In this document: one piece after another, positions 36,119 to 45,170 of the stretch
How the letters are laid out: each line of letters opens with the position of its first letter
Numbering within the stretch: position 1 is the first letter of the stretch
From: Lachnospiraceae bacterium
Lineage (GTDB): Bacteria; Bacillota; Clostridia; Lachnospirales; Lachnospiraceae
Reading direction: 5' to 3'
Assembly (NCBI GenBank): GCA_009780115.1
Contig: WRAQ01000003.1
Location: forward strand, 1 to 64,000
DNA length: 64,000 nucleotides
Position numbers and translations under genes: made by a program
The notes under the pieces: generated by a model
Database searches by the model: none
What the model was told of the DNA's origin: nothing
What the model saw: only the letters and a program-made list of their open reading frames with translations

Positions 36119-36200
36119 CTGAAGAATGGCTCTGTCATTCTTCCCGCACGAAACCTTAATAGATTCTTAATCTTAGTACTTTCATGACATAGAATCTTTA
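36119..36200 (-). repeat. family B palindromic repeat, copy 5, overlapping the rhomboid-like gene end
   Basis: The outer hairpin GAAGAATGGC.../GTCATTCTTC (36121-36143) is clear. The main stem is shortened to ATAGATTCT / AGAATCTTTAT, and its proximal arm lies within the reading frame, so the final KDSMS-stop codons of the gene ending at 36182 are repeat-derived. Confidence 0.65.
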
Positions 36201-37078
36201 TCCGTATTTTTCACGATATGTGAATGAGTATAAAGATGCCGGTCACAATATTCATAATTGCCATCACACTTGGAGCAATAACGAAACTCCCGTTCCGGTG
36301 CTTCTTCACCGGTCACTCCGCAAGTAGCACATTGATGTCTCGCAACTGCTTTCATTTTTTTGATTTCAGTATTATAAGCCGCCCGCCGGATGACTTGTTT
36401 CGGTGATATTGTTTTGGTCCGGGTTATCAAAAAGAAAATAAGGAAATTCAGCATCGAAGCAATCAGGACAATCCGGTTGTACATATTGGAACCAAGAAAT
36501 TCAAGTACCATAATAAAACCGTAAATAATTGCAATATATTTCATCTTAACCGGCAAAATAAACATCAGCATGATTGTCATATCCGGAATAACTACCGCAA
36601 GCGCTAAGAAAATTGACATATAAACATAGAAGGTACTGAAACTCATCGCTACCGAACTGAAAATCATCATCCTTTCATCATGGCCAAGTGATGCTAATTC
36701 CGGAACAGAGATAAAAAGATAGGCCATCAATACTAATGCCCCAATCAGGGTGAAAATCATTCCCGAAAGCAAGTAGAGATTGTAGCGGAAAGCGCCGATT
36801 GTGCGTTCAAGGCTGGTGCCAAAATTGTAAAATATATAAAGCAGGAGTAAAGTAAAGAAACTTATATTAATAGACGGCGGAATCATAATCCAGGTGAAAA
36901 GCCGCCAAATCTGGCCGTACATAATTGCGTAAGGGTTTAAACTCACATAATTGAGCAGTGATACATCCAGGGCGATAACAACATAAGCCGCCGCATATAG
37001 CATTACAAGATAAAGTGAAATATTCTTAATTGCATATTTCCCAAATTTCCGTTCGAGTTTGTTAATAGCTTCGTTCAT
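36182..37078 (-). CDS. rhomboid-like membrane protein with C-terminal zinc-ribbon motif
   Basis: This 298-residue protein has six predicted membrane helices with a rhomboid-type layout, including an amphipathic YGQIWRLFTWIMIPP loop near residue 55. The GxSG motif with the catalytic Ser is missing, since the corresponding helix reads AMSFSTFYVYMS, so protease activity is unlikely and a pseudo-rhomboid (Derlin-like) role is possible. After the last helix, a cytosolic tail has CATC, YCSKC, YC and two His residues (about 245-285), a likely zinc site. Its promoter shares a -35 box with ptsI. The extreme C-terminus comes from a family B repeat. Confidence 0.7.
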   Translation of the reverse strand: MNEAINKLERKFGKYAIKNISLYLVMLYAAAYVVIALDVSLLNYVSLNPYAIMYGQIWRLFTWIMIPPSINISFFTLLLLYIFYNFGTSLERTIGAFRYNLYLLSGMIFTLIGALVLMAYLFISVPELASLGHDERMMIFSSVAMSFSTFYVYMSIFLALAVVIPDMTIMLMFILPVKMKYIAIIYGFIMVLEFLGSNMYNRIVLIASMLNFLIFFLITRTKTISPKQVIRRAAYNTEIKKMKAVARHQCATCGVTGEEAPEREFRYCSKCDGNYEYCDRHLYTHSHIVKNTDKDSMS

Positions 37079-37104
37079 GATAATTTCCTTTCTTTTGACG
37101 ATTC

Positions 37105-37133
37105 ATTCTACCACTGATTATAATAATTTGCAA
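37105..37133 (-). promoter_or_regulatory. promoter of the rhomboid-like gene, sharing its -35 box with ptsI
   Basis: On the minus strand TTGCAA (37128-37133), 17 bp and TAGAAT (37105-37110) form a promoter. TTGCAA is its own reverse complement, and the plus-strand promoter uses the same six bases. Confidence 0.65.
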
Positions 37134-37156
37134 CTAATGATAAAATGTAATAGAAT
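37128..37156 (+). promoter_or_regulatory. promoter of ptsI
   Basis: TTGCAA (37128-37133), a 17-bp spacer and TAGAAT (37151-37156) give a good sigma-A promoter. The predicted start near 37163 places the structured leader at the very 5' end of the mRNA. Confidence 0.65.
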
Positions 37157-37160
37157 GAAA

Positions 37161-37310
37161 CAGGGTCAAAAAATCATGTATTTCATGCTTGCATGAAAAA
37201 ACATGATTTTGAGGCTCGCAAAACACGAGGAAGCAACCCTGACAGAGCGGGTTCCGAGTGTTTCAGGACTGTGAAACGTGCAAGCAGTCCGTAGTTTCAT
37301 GAAAAAGGTT
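37161..37310 (+). promoter_or_regulatory. structured 5' leader (or repeat element) of ptsI
   Basis: About 150 bases that can fold extensively. A closing stem is CAGGGT with ACCCTG (37161-37166, 37236-37241). A long imperfect palindrome spans 37166-37212, with arms AAAATCATGT/ACATGATTTT and TTTCATGC/GCATGAAA. CTCG/CGAG and AACCC/GGGTT stems follow, then GGACT.../...AGTCC with TTTCA/TGAAA inside. It ends just before the weak AAAGG ribosome binding site. It could be a regulatory leader or a mobile palindromic element. I do not recognise a riboswitch class. Confidence 0.5.
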
Positions 37311-37315
37311 AATAT

Positions 37316-38929
37316 ATGAATAAATTTTTTGGCAAAACGGTCTTTCCCGGGATTAGTTACGGGGAAATAGCGGTAATAAAAAATATTGAAGGTATAATCC
37401 GCCGTATCCCTGTCTACGACCCCGAAATTGAGATAAGGCGTTTTCTAACAGCCCTGGATATGACAAAATTGCATCTTGAAAACTTATATCTTAGAACAGT
37501 AAGTGAATTTGGATTAAAAAATGCCGAAATATTTGATGCCCAGCAAATGATCCTTAATGATTGCGAGTTTCAAGTTTCAATTATAAATATTATTCGGGAA
37601 CAATCTGTAAATGCTGAATATGCCATCGCAGTCACCAGAGCCAATTTTACAAAAATATTTGCCGATATGGATGATGAATATATAAAGGAAAGGGTTGCGG
37701 ATTTAACCGACCTTTCTAAACGTTTAGTCCGTATTTTGCAAAACGTCGCTGAAGAAAACCGAGAGTTACCCGAAAAATGTGTTATTGTCGCTGATGACCT
37801 TGCGCCAAGTGAAATAATCAGGCTGAACAAAAAAAATGTAGTTGCGGTTATTTTGCGCTATGGCTCACTCAATTCCCATGCCGCTATCCTGGCCCGGGCA
37901 ATGAATATTCCCGTAATTATCAATGTACCGCTGCCGGAGAATATTACCGGGCAAATGATTATTGTTAACAGTCAGGCTGGTTATGTAATTCTCAACCCTA
38001 GTGAAGATGAGTTCAAAAATGCCCGGCAGTTAATTGCTGCCGGAGTTAAAAACAGCAAAAAGCTTCGTGAAATGCACGGGCTTTCCAGTGAGACAAAATC
38101 CGGAAGGAAGATACGCCTTGCCGCCAATATCGGCGGGCTTAATGATTTGGAAGCAGCACTGGAAAATGATGCCGAAGCAATCGGGCTTTTCCGCAGCGAG
38201 TTTTTGTATATGGAAAAAAATGATTACCCTACCGAAGATGAACAGTTTCAGGTTTATAAACAGGCGGCGGAGACAATGGCCGGAAAAGAAGTGGTTATCC
38301 GCACCCTTGATATCGGCGCTGACAAGCAGATTAGCTATTTTGACCAGACAAGCGAAGCAAACCCTGCCCTCGGTATCCGGGGTATCCGTTTCAGCCTATG
38401 CCGCGAAAATATTTTCCGCACCCAGCTTCGGGCGATTTACCGCGCAAGTGCTTATGGAAAGATTAATCTTTTGATTCCGATGATTATATCACTTGAGGAA
38501 GTAAAAAAAGTAAAGAAAATCATCGCCGATATCAAAAATGAACTTACAAATGAAGGAAAAGTTTTTGGCACCCCTCTACTCGGAATCATGATTGAAACTC
38601 CGGCAGCGGTATTAATTGCTGATGAGTTAGCCAAAGAAGCCGGTTTTTTCAGTATTGGTACCAACGATTTGACCCAATATACCCTTGCGATTGATTGCCA
38701 AAATACCGGGCTGGATATTTTTTACAACCCTCACCACCCGGCTATCTTCGAAATGATTAAGCTAACTGTCAAGGCCGCAAAAAGAGCCGGAATCCGTGTC
38801 AGCATTTGCGGCGAAATGGCAGCTAACCCTGATTTCACCGACAAATTTGCCCAAATCGGAGTTGATGAACTTTCCGTTTTACCCTCATTAATCTTTCCGC
38901 TCCGAAAGAAGATACGGGAATTGGAGTAA
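37316..38929 (+). CDS. ptsI: phosphoenolpyruvate-protein phosphotransferase (enzyme I of the PTS)
   Basis: Enzyme I takes phosphate from PEP and passes it to HPr at the head of the sugar phosphotransferase system. The 537-residue protein has the N-terminal HPr-binding domain, the phospho-His domain with LNSHAAILAR (His about 189, where the usual motif is TSHSAI), and a PEP-binding barrel with GLFRSEFLYM, the GIRGIRFSL segment and CGEMAANP near the end. It is slightly shorter than average (about 570), with an early stop in the C-terminal helix region. ptsH and sugar-specific components are not next to it, so regulation through its own leader is of interest. Confidence 0.93.
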   Translation: MNKFFGKTVFPGISYGEIAVIKNIEGIIRRIPVYDPEIEIRRFLTALDMTKLHLENLYLRTVSEFGLKNAEIFDAQQMILNDCEFQVSIINIIREQSVNAEYAIAVTRANFTKIFADMDDEYIKERVADLTDLSKRLVRILQNVAEENRELPEKCVIVADDLAPSEIIRLNKKNVVAVILRYGSLNSHAAILARAMNIPVIINVPLPENITGQMIIVNSQAGYVILNPSEDEFKNARQLIAAGVKNSKKLREMHGLSSETKSGRKIRLAANIGGLNDLEAALENDAEAIGLFRSEFLYMEKNDYPTEDEQFQVYKQAAETMAGKEVVIRTLDIGADKQISYFDQTSEANPALGIRGIRFSLCRENIFRTQLRAIYRASAYGKINLLIPMIISLEEVKKVKKIIADIKNELTNEGKVFGTPLLGIMIETPAAVLIADELAKEAGFFSIGTNDLTQYTLAIDCQNTGLDIFYNPHHPAIFEMIKLTVKAAKRAGIRVSICGEMAANPDFTDKFAQIGVDELSVLPSLIFPLRKKIRELE

Positions 38930-39028
38930 GCAAGGAAGGCAAAATAACTCGTAGTGGAATTAGCAAGAAAGGTAAAATAACCCGTAGTGGAATTAGCAAG
39001 AAAGGCAAAAATAACTCATAGTTGAATT
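38929..39028 (+). repeat. three tandem copies of the family A head
   Basis: Directly at the ptsI stop codon, three units of 33, 33 and 34 bp (starting 38929, 38962 and 38995) each begin AGCAAGRAAGGYAAAA and end in GAATT. The same bases start the full family A copy that follows, so only the head of the element was amplified. Confidence 0.8.
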
Positions 39029-39146
39029 AGCAAGGAAGGCAAAAACATCTCGCAGGAACCTTAGGCCGCCTTCTTCCCAAAAGAAATCTTTTATTTTACA
39101 CCAATTAGGCCGCAGTGACGGAGAGAGTTTATTGCCTGACTTGCTA
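39028..39146 (+). repeat. family A palindromic repeat, copy 4, 3' to ptsI
   Basis: This complete copy is in plus orientation, with terminal arms TAGCAAGGAAGGCAA and TTGCCTGACTTGCTA. It carries both GGCCGCC-type cores. Together with the tandem heads it fills the 269-bp gap before the activase-like gene, apart from about 50 bases that must hold that gene's promoter. Confidence 0.85.
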
Positions 39147-39198
39147 AACCACAGCTTTTTTGATATAATTGTAAAATCATATTATTAGGAGCTTCAAA

Positions 39199-42159
39199 GT
39201 GAAAGACTTATCCACCTATCGCGGCAATTGTTATCTGGGTATTGATGCGGGAAGGACGGCAACAAAAGCGGCTCTTATCGCCGAAGATGGTGCTTTACTT
39301 TATTCATTTTGCCGAAATAATGAAACTAATCCGCTTACAACCGCTGCCACCGCGATAAAAGAAGTCTACGGAAAACTTCCGGCTGATGCAACTATCGTCC
39401 GTTCTTGCTCTACCGGGTACAATGAACATCTGGTTAAAGCCGCGTTTTTGCTTGATACATGTGAAGTTGAAACGGTTGCCCATTATTATGCGACCGTTTT
39501 TTTGAATCCCGAAGTCGAATACATCTTGGATTTAAGTGAGCAGGGCCCCGACTTCATCAAAATCAAAAATGACAATACTTACGATGAACCCCCTACTAAT
39601 ATTCCGGCTGGCTTTTCACGTATAATTATCGCTTATGGTGCCGCGTTAACAGCCCGGGCGCAATATGAAAAGCTTAATAACCCGGCGACAACCATGATTA
39701 AGCTTGCTAAAATAAATTCCCTCAATTTTGAAACCGAAAATATAAGGTGCAAAGGCTGCCAGGAAAATTGCCTGCTGACAATTTCAAATTTCACCGGAAG
39801 CCGCCGGCATATCTCCGGCAACAATTGCGACCGGGGGCTTGGCCTTAGCAAAAATCAAAGTGAAACCCCCAACCTCTTTAAATACCAACTTGAACGCCAA
39901 TTTGATTACATACCCCTGACACCGGATAAAGTTACTCGTGGTACCGTTGGTATCCCGCGCGTTTTAAGCATCTTCGAAAGCTACCCTTTCTTTTTTACAT
40001 TTTTTACAAGCCTGGGGTACCGCGTTATTCTTTCGCCCGGTTCATGCCCCCGGATTTATGAGTTGGGGGTAGATTCTCATTCTTCCGCTTCAGAATGTTA
40101 CCCGGCTAAGCTTGTTTACGGCCATATTAAATGGTTGCTTAAGCAAGAATTGGATTTCATCTTCTACCCGGCTCTTATGTTTGATCAGAATGAGTTTCCC
40201 GCCGCACGCCCAAGTTGTTCAGCGTGCCCAAATTGTCCGCTGGTTATTTCAAGCTGCGATAATATCAAGAACAATATCAATGAAATAAACTGTGGTGATG
40301 TAACTTACAAGAATCCTGTCATATCTTTTAATGATATAAATACAATAACAAAAATACTCGCAAGCGAGTTTAGTAATATTCCGCCCCGCGAAATAATAGC
40401 GGCGGCAAAACTGGCGTGGGAAGAGCAAAATAAATCTCGCGCTGATATCAAAAACAAAAGCGAAGAAATACTTAAATACTTGGAAGATACCGGAAAGAAA
40501 GGCATTATTCTTGCCGGACAGCCATATCATCTTGACCCGGAAATCAATCATGGTATCCCCGGATTGATTAATTCCTATGGCTTTGCCGTCCTTACCGCAG
40601 ATAGTGTATTATTCACAGCTAACACTTTTCAAAGTAATAATGCTTCGCTTCTTCTTTGCCGCGAAAATTTAGATTTTATCCATTTGAGTTCAAAAGGCTG
40701 CGGGCTGGATGTTATGTTGTCAGATCAATACGCCGATATCCTAGCTAGTTCAGGCAAGCTTTATACTTGCCTGAAAATTGATGAAAAAAATGAATCTTAT
40801 GCGATACGGACCCGTGTTCGTTCATTGCTTTCGATGCTGGAGAGAGGCGCTGTTTCGCATTATGCACCGGATTCTGTTTCCGGGCCTGCTTCAGAATCTG
40901 TATCGGAAAATATACCGGAACCCGACATCCCGTTTTTTACCCCGGAAATGAAAGCAACCCATACAATTCTTGCCCCGCAGTTGTCACCAATCCATTTTAA
41001 TTTAGTTGAACCGGCTTTTAGCGCTTTTGGTTACAATCTTGTAGTTTTACCTAATGATAATCAGCGGGCGTTTGAAATTGGACAAAAATTTGTCAATAAT
41101 GAGGCATGTTATCCTGCTTTCCTTGTCGTTGGCCAAATCCTGGAAGCCCTGCTCTCCGGCTCTTATGACCCGGAACGGACCGCAGTGATGATAGCGCAGA
41201 CCGGCGGGGGCTGCCAAATCACAAATTATGTAAATTTTGTCCGCCGGGCGTTGATTAAAGCCGGAATGCCCAATATCCCGGTTATTGCATTTAATTTGTC
41301 AGGGTTAAAAAGCCCGTCGGGGCTTAAAACAGACTTTAAATTACTTCTGCGGATTGGCTATGCGATAATCTTTGGCGATATTTTTATGCGCTGTGTATAC
41401 CGGATGCGCCCATATGAAGAATTGACCGGTTCAGTCAACAAACTGCAAGCCGAATGGCGGACAAAATGCCAAGCTTTTTTAAGAAAAAAGCACTTAGGAT
41501 TTTTTGGTTTTTTGAAATTCCGGCGGATGTGCCGAAAAATCATTAATTCTTTTGACAAAATAAAAATAACCGACGAAGTAAAACCCCGGGTTGGGCTCGT
41601 TGGTGAAATTTTGGTTAATTATTCCCCGGCCGCAAATAACTCTTTAATCGATGGGTTAGAAGCGGAAGGTGCCGAGGTGCAAGTCCCCGATTTGATTGAT
41701 TTTCTGCTGTATTACTTTTATAATCAAATCTATCGGGCGGAAAATCTTGGAACAAGTAAAAGAGCTGCTTTGCTTTGCCGGCTTAAGATTCATATTGTAG
41801 GTTTAGTACGCAGCGCAGCTATCAAAGCTTTATTAAATAGTATTCACTTTACCCCCGGTTCCACAATCTTCAAGATAGCGGAATCAGCAAAACCAATCGT
41901 CTCACTTGCTAACCAGGCCGGCGGGGGGTGGCTTTTAACCGGTGAGATGATGGAGCTTATTGAAGACGGGGCGGACAATATTATTTATGTCCAGCCGGCA
42001 CATTGCCTGCCGGGCCATATCGTTGGAAAGGGAGTTATCAAAGAAATAAAATCCCGTTTCCCGCTGGTTAATATCAATACAATAGATTATGATTCCACAA
42101 CTTTGATTCCATCGTACAATGAATTAATAAAATCCAGGAGAGAAAAAACTCATGAATGA
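39199..42159 (+). CDS. acyl-CoA dehydratase activase-like protein with a shortened, cysteine-loop-less ASKHA domain
   Basis: The start is GTG at 39199, with AGGAG eight bases before. Residues 10-165 resemble the BadF/HgdC activase fold (YLGIDAGRTATKAALI), but the segment that normally holds the cluster-ligating Cys (NGxCAxGTG) and much of the second lobe are missing. Residues 235-986 follow the DUF2229/CoA-dehydratase-component layout, including cysteine groups ACPNCPLVISSC and KGCQENC, GGGCQITNY near 660 and QPAHCLPGHIVGKG near 945. Typical proteins of this type are about 1400 residues, so 986 is short. It overlaps the next gene by eight bases. It may be a regulator or a reductively inactive relative of hydroxyacyl-CoA dehydratase activators rather than an active one. 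Confidence 0.72.
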   Translation: MKDLSTYRGNCYLGIDAGRTATKAALIAEDGALLYSFCRNNETNPLTTAATAIKEVYGKLPADATIVRSCSTGYNEHLVKAAFLLDTCEVETVAHYYATVFLNPEVEYILDLSEQGPDFIKIKNDNTYDEPPTNIPAGFSRIIIAYGAALTARAQYEKLNNPATTMIKLAKINSLNFETENIRCKGCQENCLLTISNFTGSRRHISGNNCDRGLGLSKNQSETPNLFKYQLERQFDYIPLTPDKVTRGTVGIPRVLSIFESYPFFFTFFTSLGYRVILSPGSCPRIYELGVDSHSSASECYPAKLVYGHIKWLLKQELDFIFYPALMFDQNEFPAARPSCSACPNCPLVISSCDNIKNNINEINCGDVTYKNPVISFNDINTITKILASEFSNIPPREIIAAAKLAWEEQNKSRADIKNKSEEILKYLEDTGKKGIILAGQPYHLDPEINHGIPGLINSYGFAVLTADSVLFTANTFQSNNASLLLCRENLDFIHLSSKGCGLDVMLSDQYADILASSGKLYTCLKIDEKNESYAIRTRVRSLLSMLERGAVSHYAPDSVSGPASESVSENIPEPDIPFFTPEMKATHTILAPQLSPIHFNLVEPAFSAFGYNLVVLPNDNQRAFEIGQKFVNNEACYPAFLVVGQILEALLSGSYDPERTAVMIAQTGGGCQITNYVNFVRRALIKAGMPNIPVIAFNLSGLKSPSGLKTDFKLLLRIGYAIIFGDIFMRCVYRMRPYEELTGSVNKLQAEWRTKCQAFLRKKHLGFFGFLKFRRMCRKIINSFDKIKITDEVKPRVGLVGEILVNYSPAANNSLIDGLEAEGAEVQVPDLIDFLLYYFYNQIYRAENLGTSKRAALLCRLKIHIVGLVRSAAIKALLNSIHFTPGSTIFKIAESAKPIVSLANQAGGGWLLTGEMMELIEDGADNIIYVQPAHCLPGHIVGKGVIKEIKSRFPLVNINTIDYDSTTLIPSYNELIKSRREKTHE

Positions 42160-45142
42160 TTTTAATAACATTTTGACCCCGAATGATTATGAAACCGCCA
42201 TTGCCCATTCTGATATTTATGTTCTTCATTTTAATGTTAAAAATAAAGTAATGACGGTGCCAAGAAAAGTATCCGATACATTTATGATTAATCAGGTCAT
42301 GGAAAATATCCCCGAATCCCTAATCGAATCCGGTTTAATTTTGGATAATATCGAGGGCTTCCGCGAGTTTTTTAATGAAATTCAATCCGGTACGAAGATT
42401 AGCCGCTTCAGAGTTGAACTCAAAAGCCGGGTTGGAGTAGGGATTTGGATTGAGGGGACAGGGACAACGGTCCTTGATAAAGATGGAAAACCTGATTATA
42501 CGGTTATAAGTGTTTTTAATATCTCCAATCAGCGAAAACGCTCTTATTATTATCAGAAATGGGAACCGACTATCCGGGCGACGATTGCCGAATGTATGCA
42601 CTATTATGATTTTAACCTGACTACCGATATGGTCGAAATGACCGGCGGTTATTCCCCGTCCGTCCTTCCGCTTGATATTTCCTTGAAATTTGACGACTCC
42701 GCGAAATTCGTTGCCGAAAACATTATTCATCCTGATGACTGTGATGAATATCTAAAAGATTTTAATATTCCCGCTTTAATCAATAATTATAATAAAAACG
42801 AAGTTGAATTTCATAATCATCACCGCCGCCGGGGAAATGACGGGACATATTTTTGGGCCGAGCGGATTGTACAGTTGTTCCCTGACCCATACAACAATAA
42901 TATCCACTGTATGATTATGATCCGCAAAGTGGCTGATACATTGGCAAAAGTTAAAGAAGAGCTGAAAGCGGGTGCCCATGAGCTGGCAAGTGCCAGTGTC
43001 CCCGGCGGAATCATTGGAATGTACAATAAGCCTAATTATCCGGTTTATTATATTAATGAGCATATGCTGACTTTTCTCGGTTACAATGAGTATGATGATT
43101 TTATGAAGGCTACCGGGGCCGAAGCAGCAAACATCATCCACCCTGATGATGTTCACCGGACTAGCCGGTCGATTATCCAAGCCCTTAGAAAAAACGAATC
43201 ATTTGAGTTGCAGATCCGTATTATCAAGAAAGATGAATCTGTCGCTTGGGTAATTATCCGGGGCAAGAAAAATAAAGAAGCTAACGGCAAAAATCTCATC
43301 ATCTGCCATTTCACCGATATTACCCCGATTATTTCCTTGCAGGAAGAACTGCAAGATGCCGCCGCCGCTGCCGCAGAGGCTTCAAATATGAAATCGGCTT
43401 TCCTTGCTAATATGAGCCATGAAATCCGGACACCAATGAATGGCATCATTGGGTTTATTGAGCTGGCGTTGGATGAGCCGGGATTAAGTCAAGGAACAAT
43501 CGACCATTTAGAAAAAATAAGGACTAGTGCCGACGGTTTACTAGCGATTATTAATGATATCCTTGACATTTCCAAAATTGAAGCCGGCAAAATGGAAATT
43601 GAGAAAGTTCCTTTCAAATTGCATGATGTCCTTTCGCATTGTGAAAATTTGTTCCGCATCAAAGCCGAAGAAAAAGGCATCAAATTATCTTTCAAATCCG
43701 AACCGGCCATCGACCAAAAAATAAACGGCGACCCTAACAAACTTGCGCAGATTTTGATTAATCTTCTATCCAATGCGGTTAAATTTACCGATCAAGGTTT
43801 TGTAAAATTAGAAGCTACTTTGATTGCCTCTTATGATAATAAGCTGGAAATCTGTTTTACCGTCAAAGATAGCGGCATCGGGATGTCCCGCAGCCAAATA
43901 AAAACTACCCTTGCCCCTTTTACCCAGGCAGACCAATCGGCAACCCGAAAATATGGCGGCACCGGGTTAGGGTTAACCATTACTCATAATCTGGTTAATT
44001 TAATGGGCGGGACCCTATTAGTTGAAAGCGAACTCGGGGTTGGGAGCAGTTTTTCCTTTACCTTGTTATATGAAGGGACTGTTGAAAGGGTAATTGCCCA
44101 TAAGGCACCAGTGATGATTAGTAAACCGCATTTTGAAGGTGAAATTCTCGTTTGTGAAGACAATGTTATCAACCAGCAGGTCATCGTTGAGCATCTTGAA
44201 CGGATTGGTTTAAATGCAATTATTGCTGAAAATGGTCAAATTGCGATTGATATTGTTAATGAAAAGATGATGGCCGGACAATTTTTCGATTTGATTTTGA
44301 TGGATATTCATATGCCGGTGATGGATGGAATCGAAGCGACACACAAACTTTTATCACTGGGGATTACAACACCAATCGTAGCTTTAACTGCCAATGCAAT
44401 GAAGCGCGACCGTGAAAGTTATCTTTCGCTCGGAATGAGTGATTATATATCAAAGCCTTTTTATGCCCAGGAATTATGGACTTGTTTGTTAAAATACCTT
44501 ACTCCGCTTTCACTGGAAGAAAATGATGTGAAATTGCCTGATACCGGCAAACATGCACAACAGGAATTAGCAGTTGATGAGAGTATCGGGCTTGAGCATG
44601 CGGTAAATGATGCTGAATTATATGAACATTTAAAGCGTAACTTTTATTTGGAAAATTCAAGCCGGTACGAAGAAATCGCTGAAAGCTTGATTTCTGATGA
44701 TCTTACCAATGCCCGGCGGATTATCCATTCTCTTAAAAGTAATGCCAACTGGATCGGCGCTATTAAGCTTTCGCTTATTGCTGCAGAAATAGAAGAAAAT
44801 TATATCGCGGACCGGTTGTGTACGAATGAACAGCTTTTATTATTACAAGATGAACTTAACCGGGTGCTTAAGGAGCTTGCACCATTAGCAGACAAGAAAT
44901 CAATTCAACAAAATATTGAAAAAACAACACTTATTTTGCTGCCAAGGGAATTGGTGGACAAATTAGAACCACTCTTAGATTCCGGTAATGCCGAAGTCGG
45001 CCGTTATCTTGGTGAAATTGCCGATGTTTTCGCCGATTTTTCACCATACTGCGAGGAACTAATCCAGCAAATCGGGGATTACGATTTTGAGGAAGCATAT
45101 GTTACGCTTGAGAAGATAAAGGAGCGGGTGGAGCTGGGGTAA
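42152..45142 (+). CDS. cytoplasmic hybrid histidine kinase (PAS-PAS-HisKA-HATPase-REC-Hpt)
   Basis: This 996-residue kinase has no transmembrane segment. At least two PAS-like sensor domains (about 150-270 and 280-400) precede HisKA with MSHEIRTPMN near 428 and HATPase_c (DSGIGMSRSQ, GTGLGLTITHNLV). A REC domain has its Asp in LMDIHMP near 715, and a C-terminal Hpt bundle has IIHSLKSN near 850. Its ATG lies inside the end of the activase-like gene (eight-base overlap), so synthesis is coupled. Pairing a redox-type protein with a soluble PAS kinase suggests sensing of an internal signal, but this is inference. No dedicated output regulator is adjacent. Confidence 0.85.
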   Translation: MNDFNNILTPNDYETAIAHSDIYVLHFNVKNKVMTVPRKVSDTFMINQVMENIPESLIESGLILDNIEGFREFFNEIQSGTKISRFRVELKSRVGVGIWIEGTGTTVLDKDGKPDYTVISVFNISNQRKRSYYYQKWEPTIRATIAECMHYYDFNLTTDMVEMTGGYSPSVLPLDISLKFDDSAKFVAENIIHPDDCDEYLKDFNIPALINNYNKNEVEFHNHHRRRGNDGTYFWAERIVQLFPDPYNNNIHCMIMIRKVADTLAKVKEELKAGAHELASASVPGGIIGMYNKPNYPVYYINEHMLTFLGYNEYDDFMKATGAEAANIIHPDDVHRTSRSIIQALRKNESFELQIRIIKKDESVAWVIIRGKKNKEANGKNLIICHFTDITPIISLQEELQDAAAAAAEASNMKSAFLANMSHEIRTPMNGIIGFIELALDEPGLSQGTIDHLEKIRTSADGLLAIINDILDISKIEAGKMEIEKVPFKLHDVLSHCENLFRIKAEEKGIKLSFKSEPAIDQKINGDPNKLAQILINLLSNAVKFTDQGFVKLEATLIASYDNKLEICFTVKDSGIGMSRSQIKTTLAPFTQADQSATRKYGGTGLGLTITHNLVNLMGGTLLVESELGVGSSFSFTLLYEGTVERVIAHKAPVMISKPHFEGEILVCEDNVINQQVIVEHLERIGLNAIIAENGQIAIDIVNEKMMAGQFFDLILMDIHMPVMDGIEATHKLLSLGITTPIVALTANAMKRDRESYLSLGMSDYISKPFYAQELWTCLLKYLTPLSLEENDVKLPDTGKHAQQELAVDESIGLEHAVNDAELYEHLKRNFYLENSSRYEEIAESLISDDLTNARRIIHSLKSNANWIGAIKLSLIAAEIEENYIADRLCTNEQLLLLQDELNRVLKELAPLADKKSIQQNIEKTTLILLPRELVDKLEPLLDSGNAEVGRYLGEIADVFADFSPYCEELIQQIGDYDFEEAYVTLEKIKERVELG

Positions 45143-45170
45143 TTATTTACAGCTATTTCACGACTGTATT

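Noticed and set aside
37161..37310. ptsI leader as a known riboswitch or RAT antiterminator
   Set aside because: No terminator with a U-run follows, and the conserved core of any class I know is not present.
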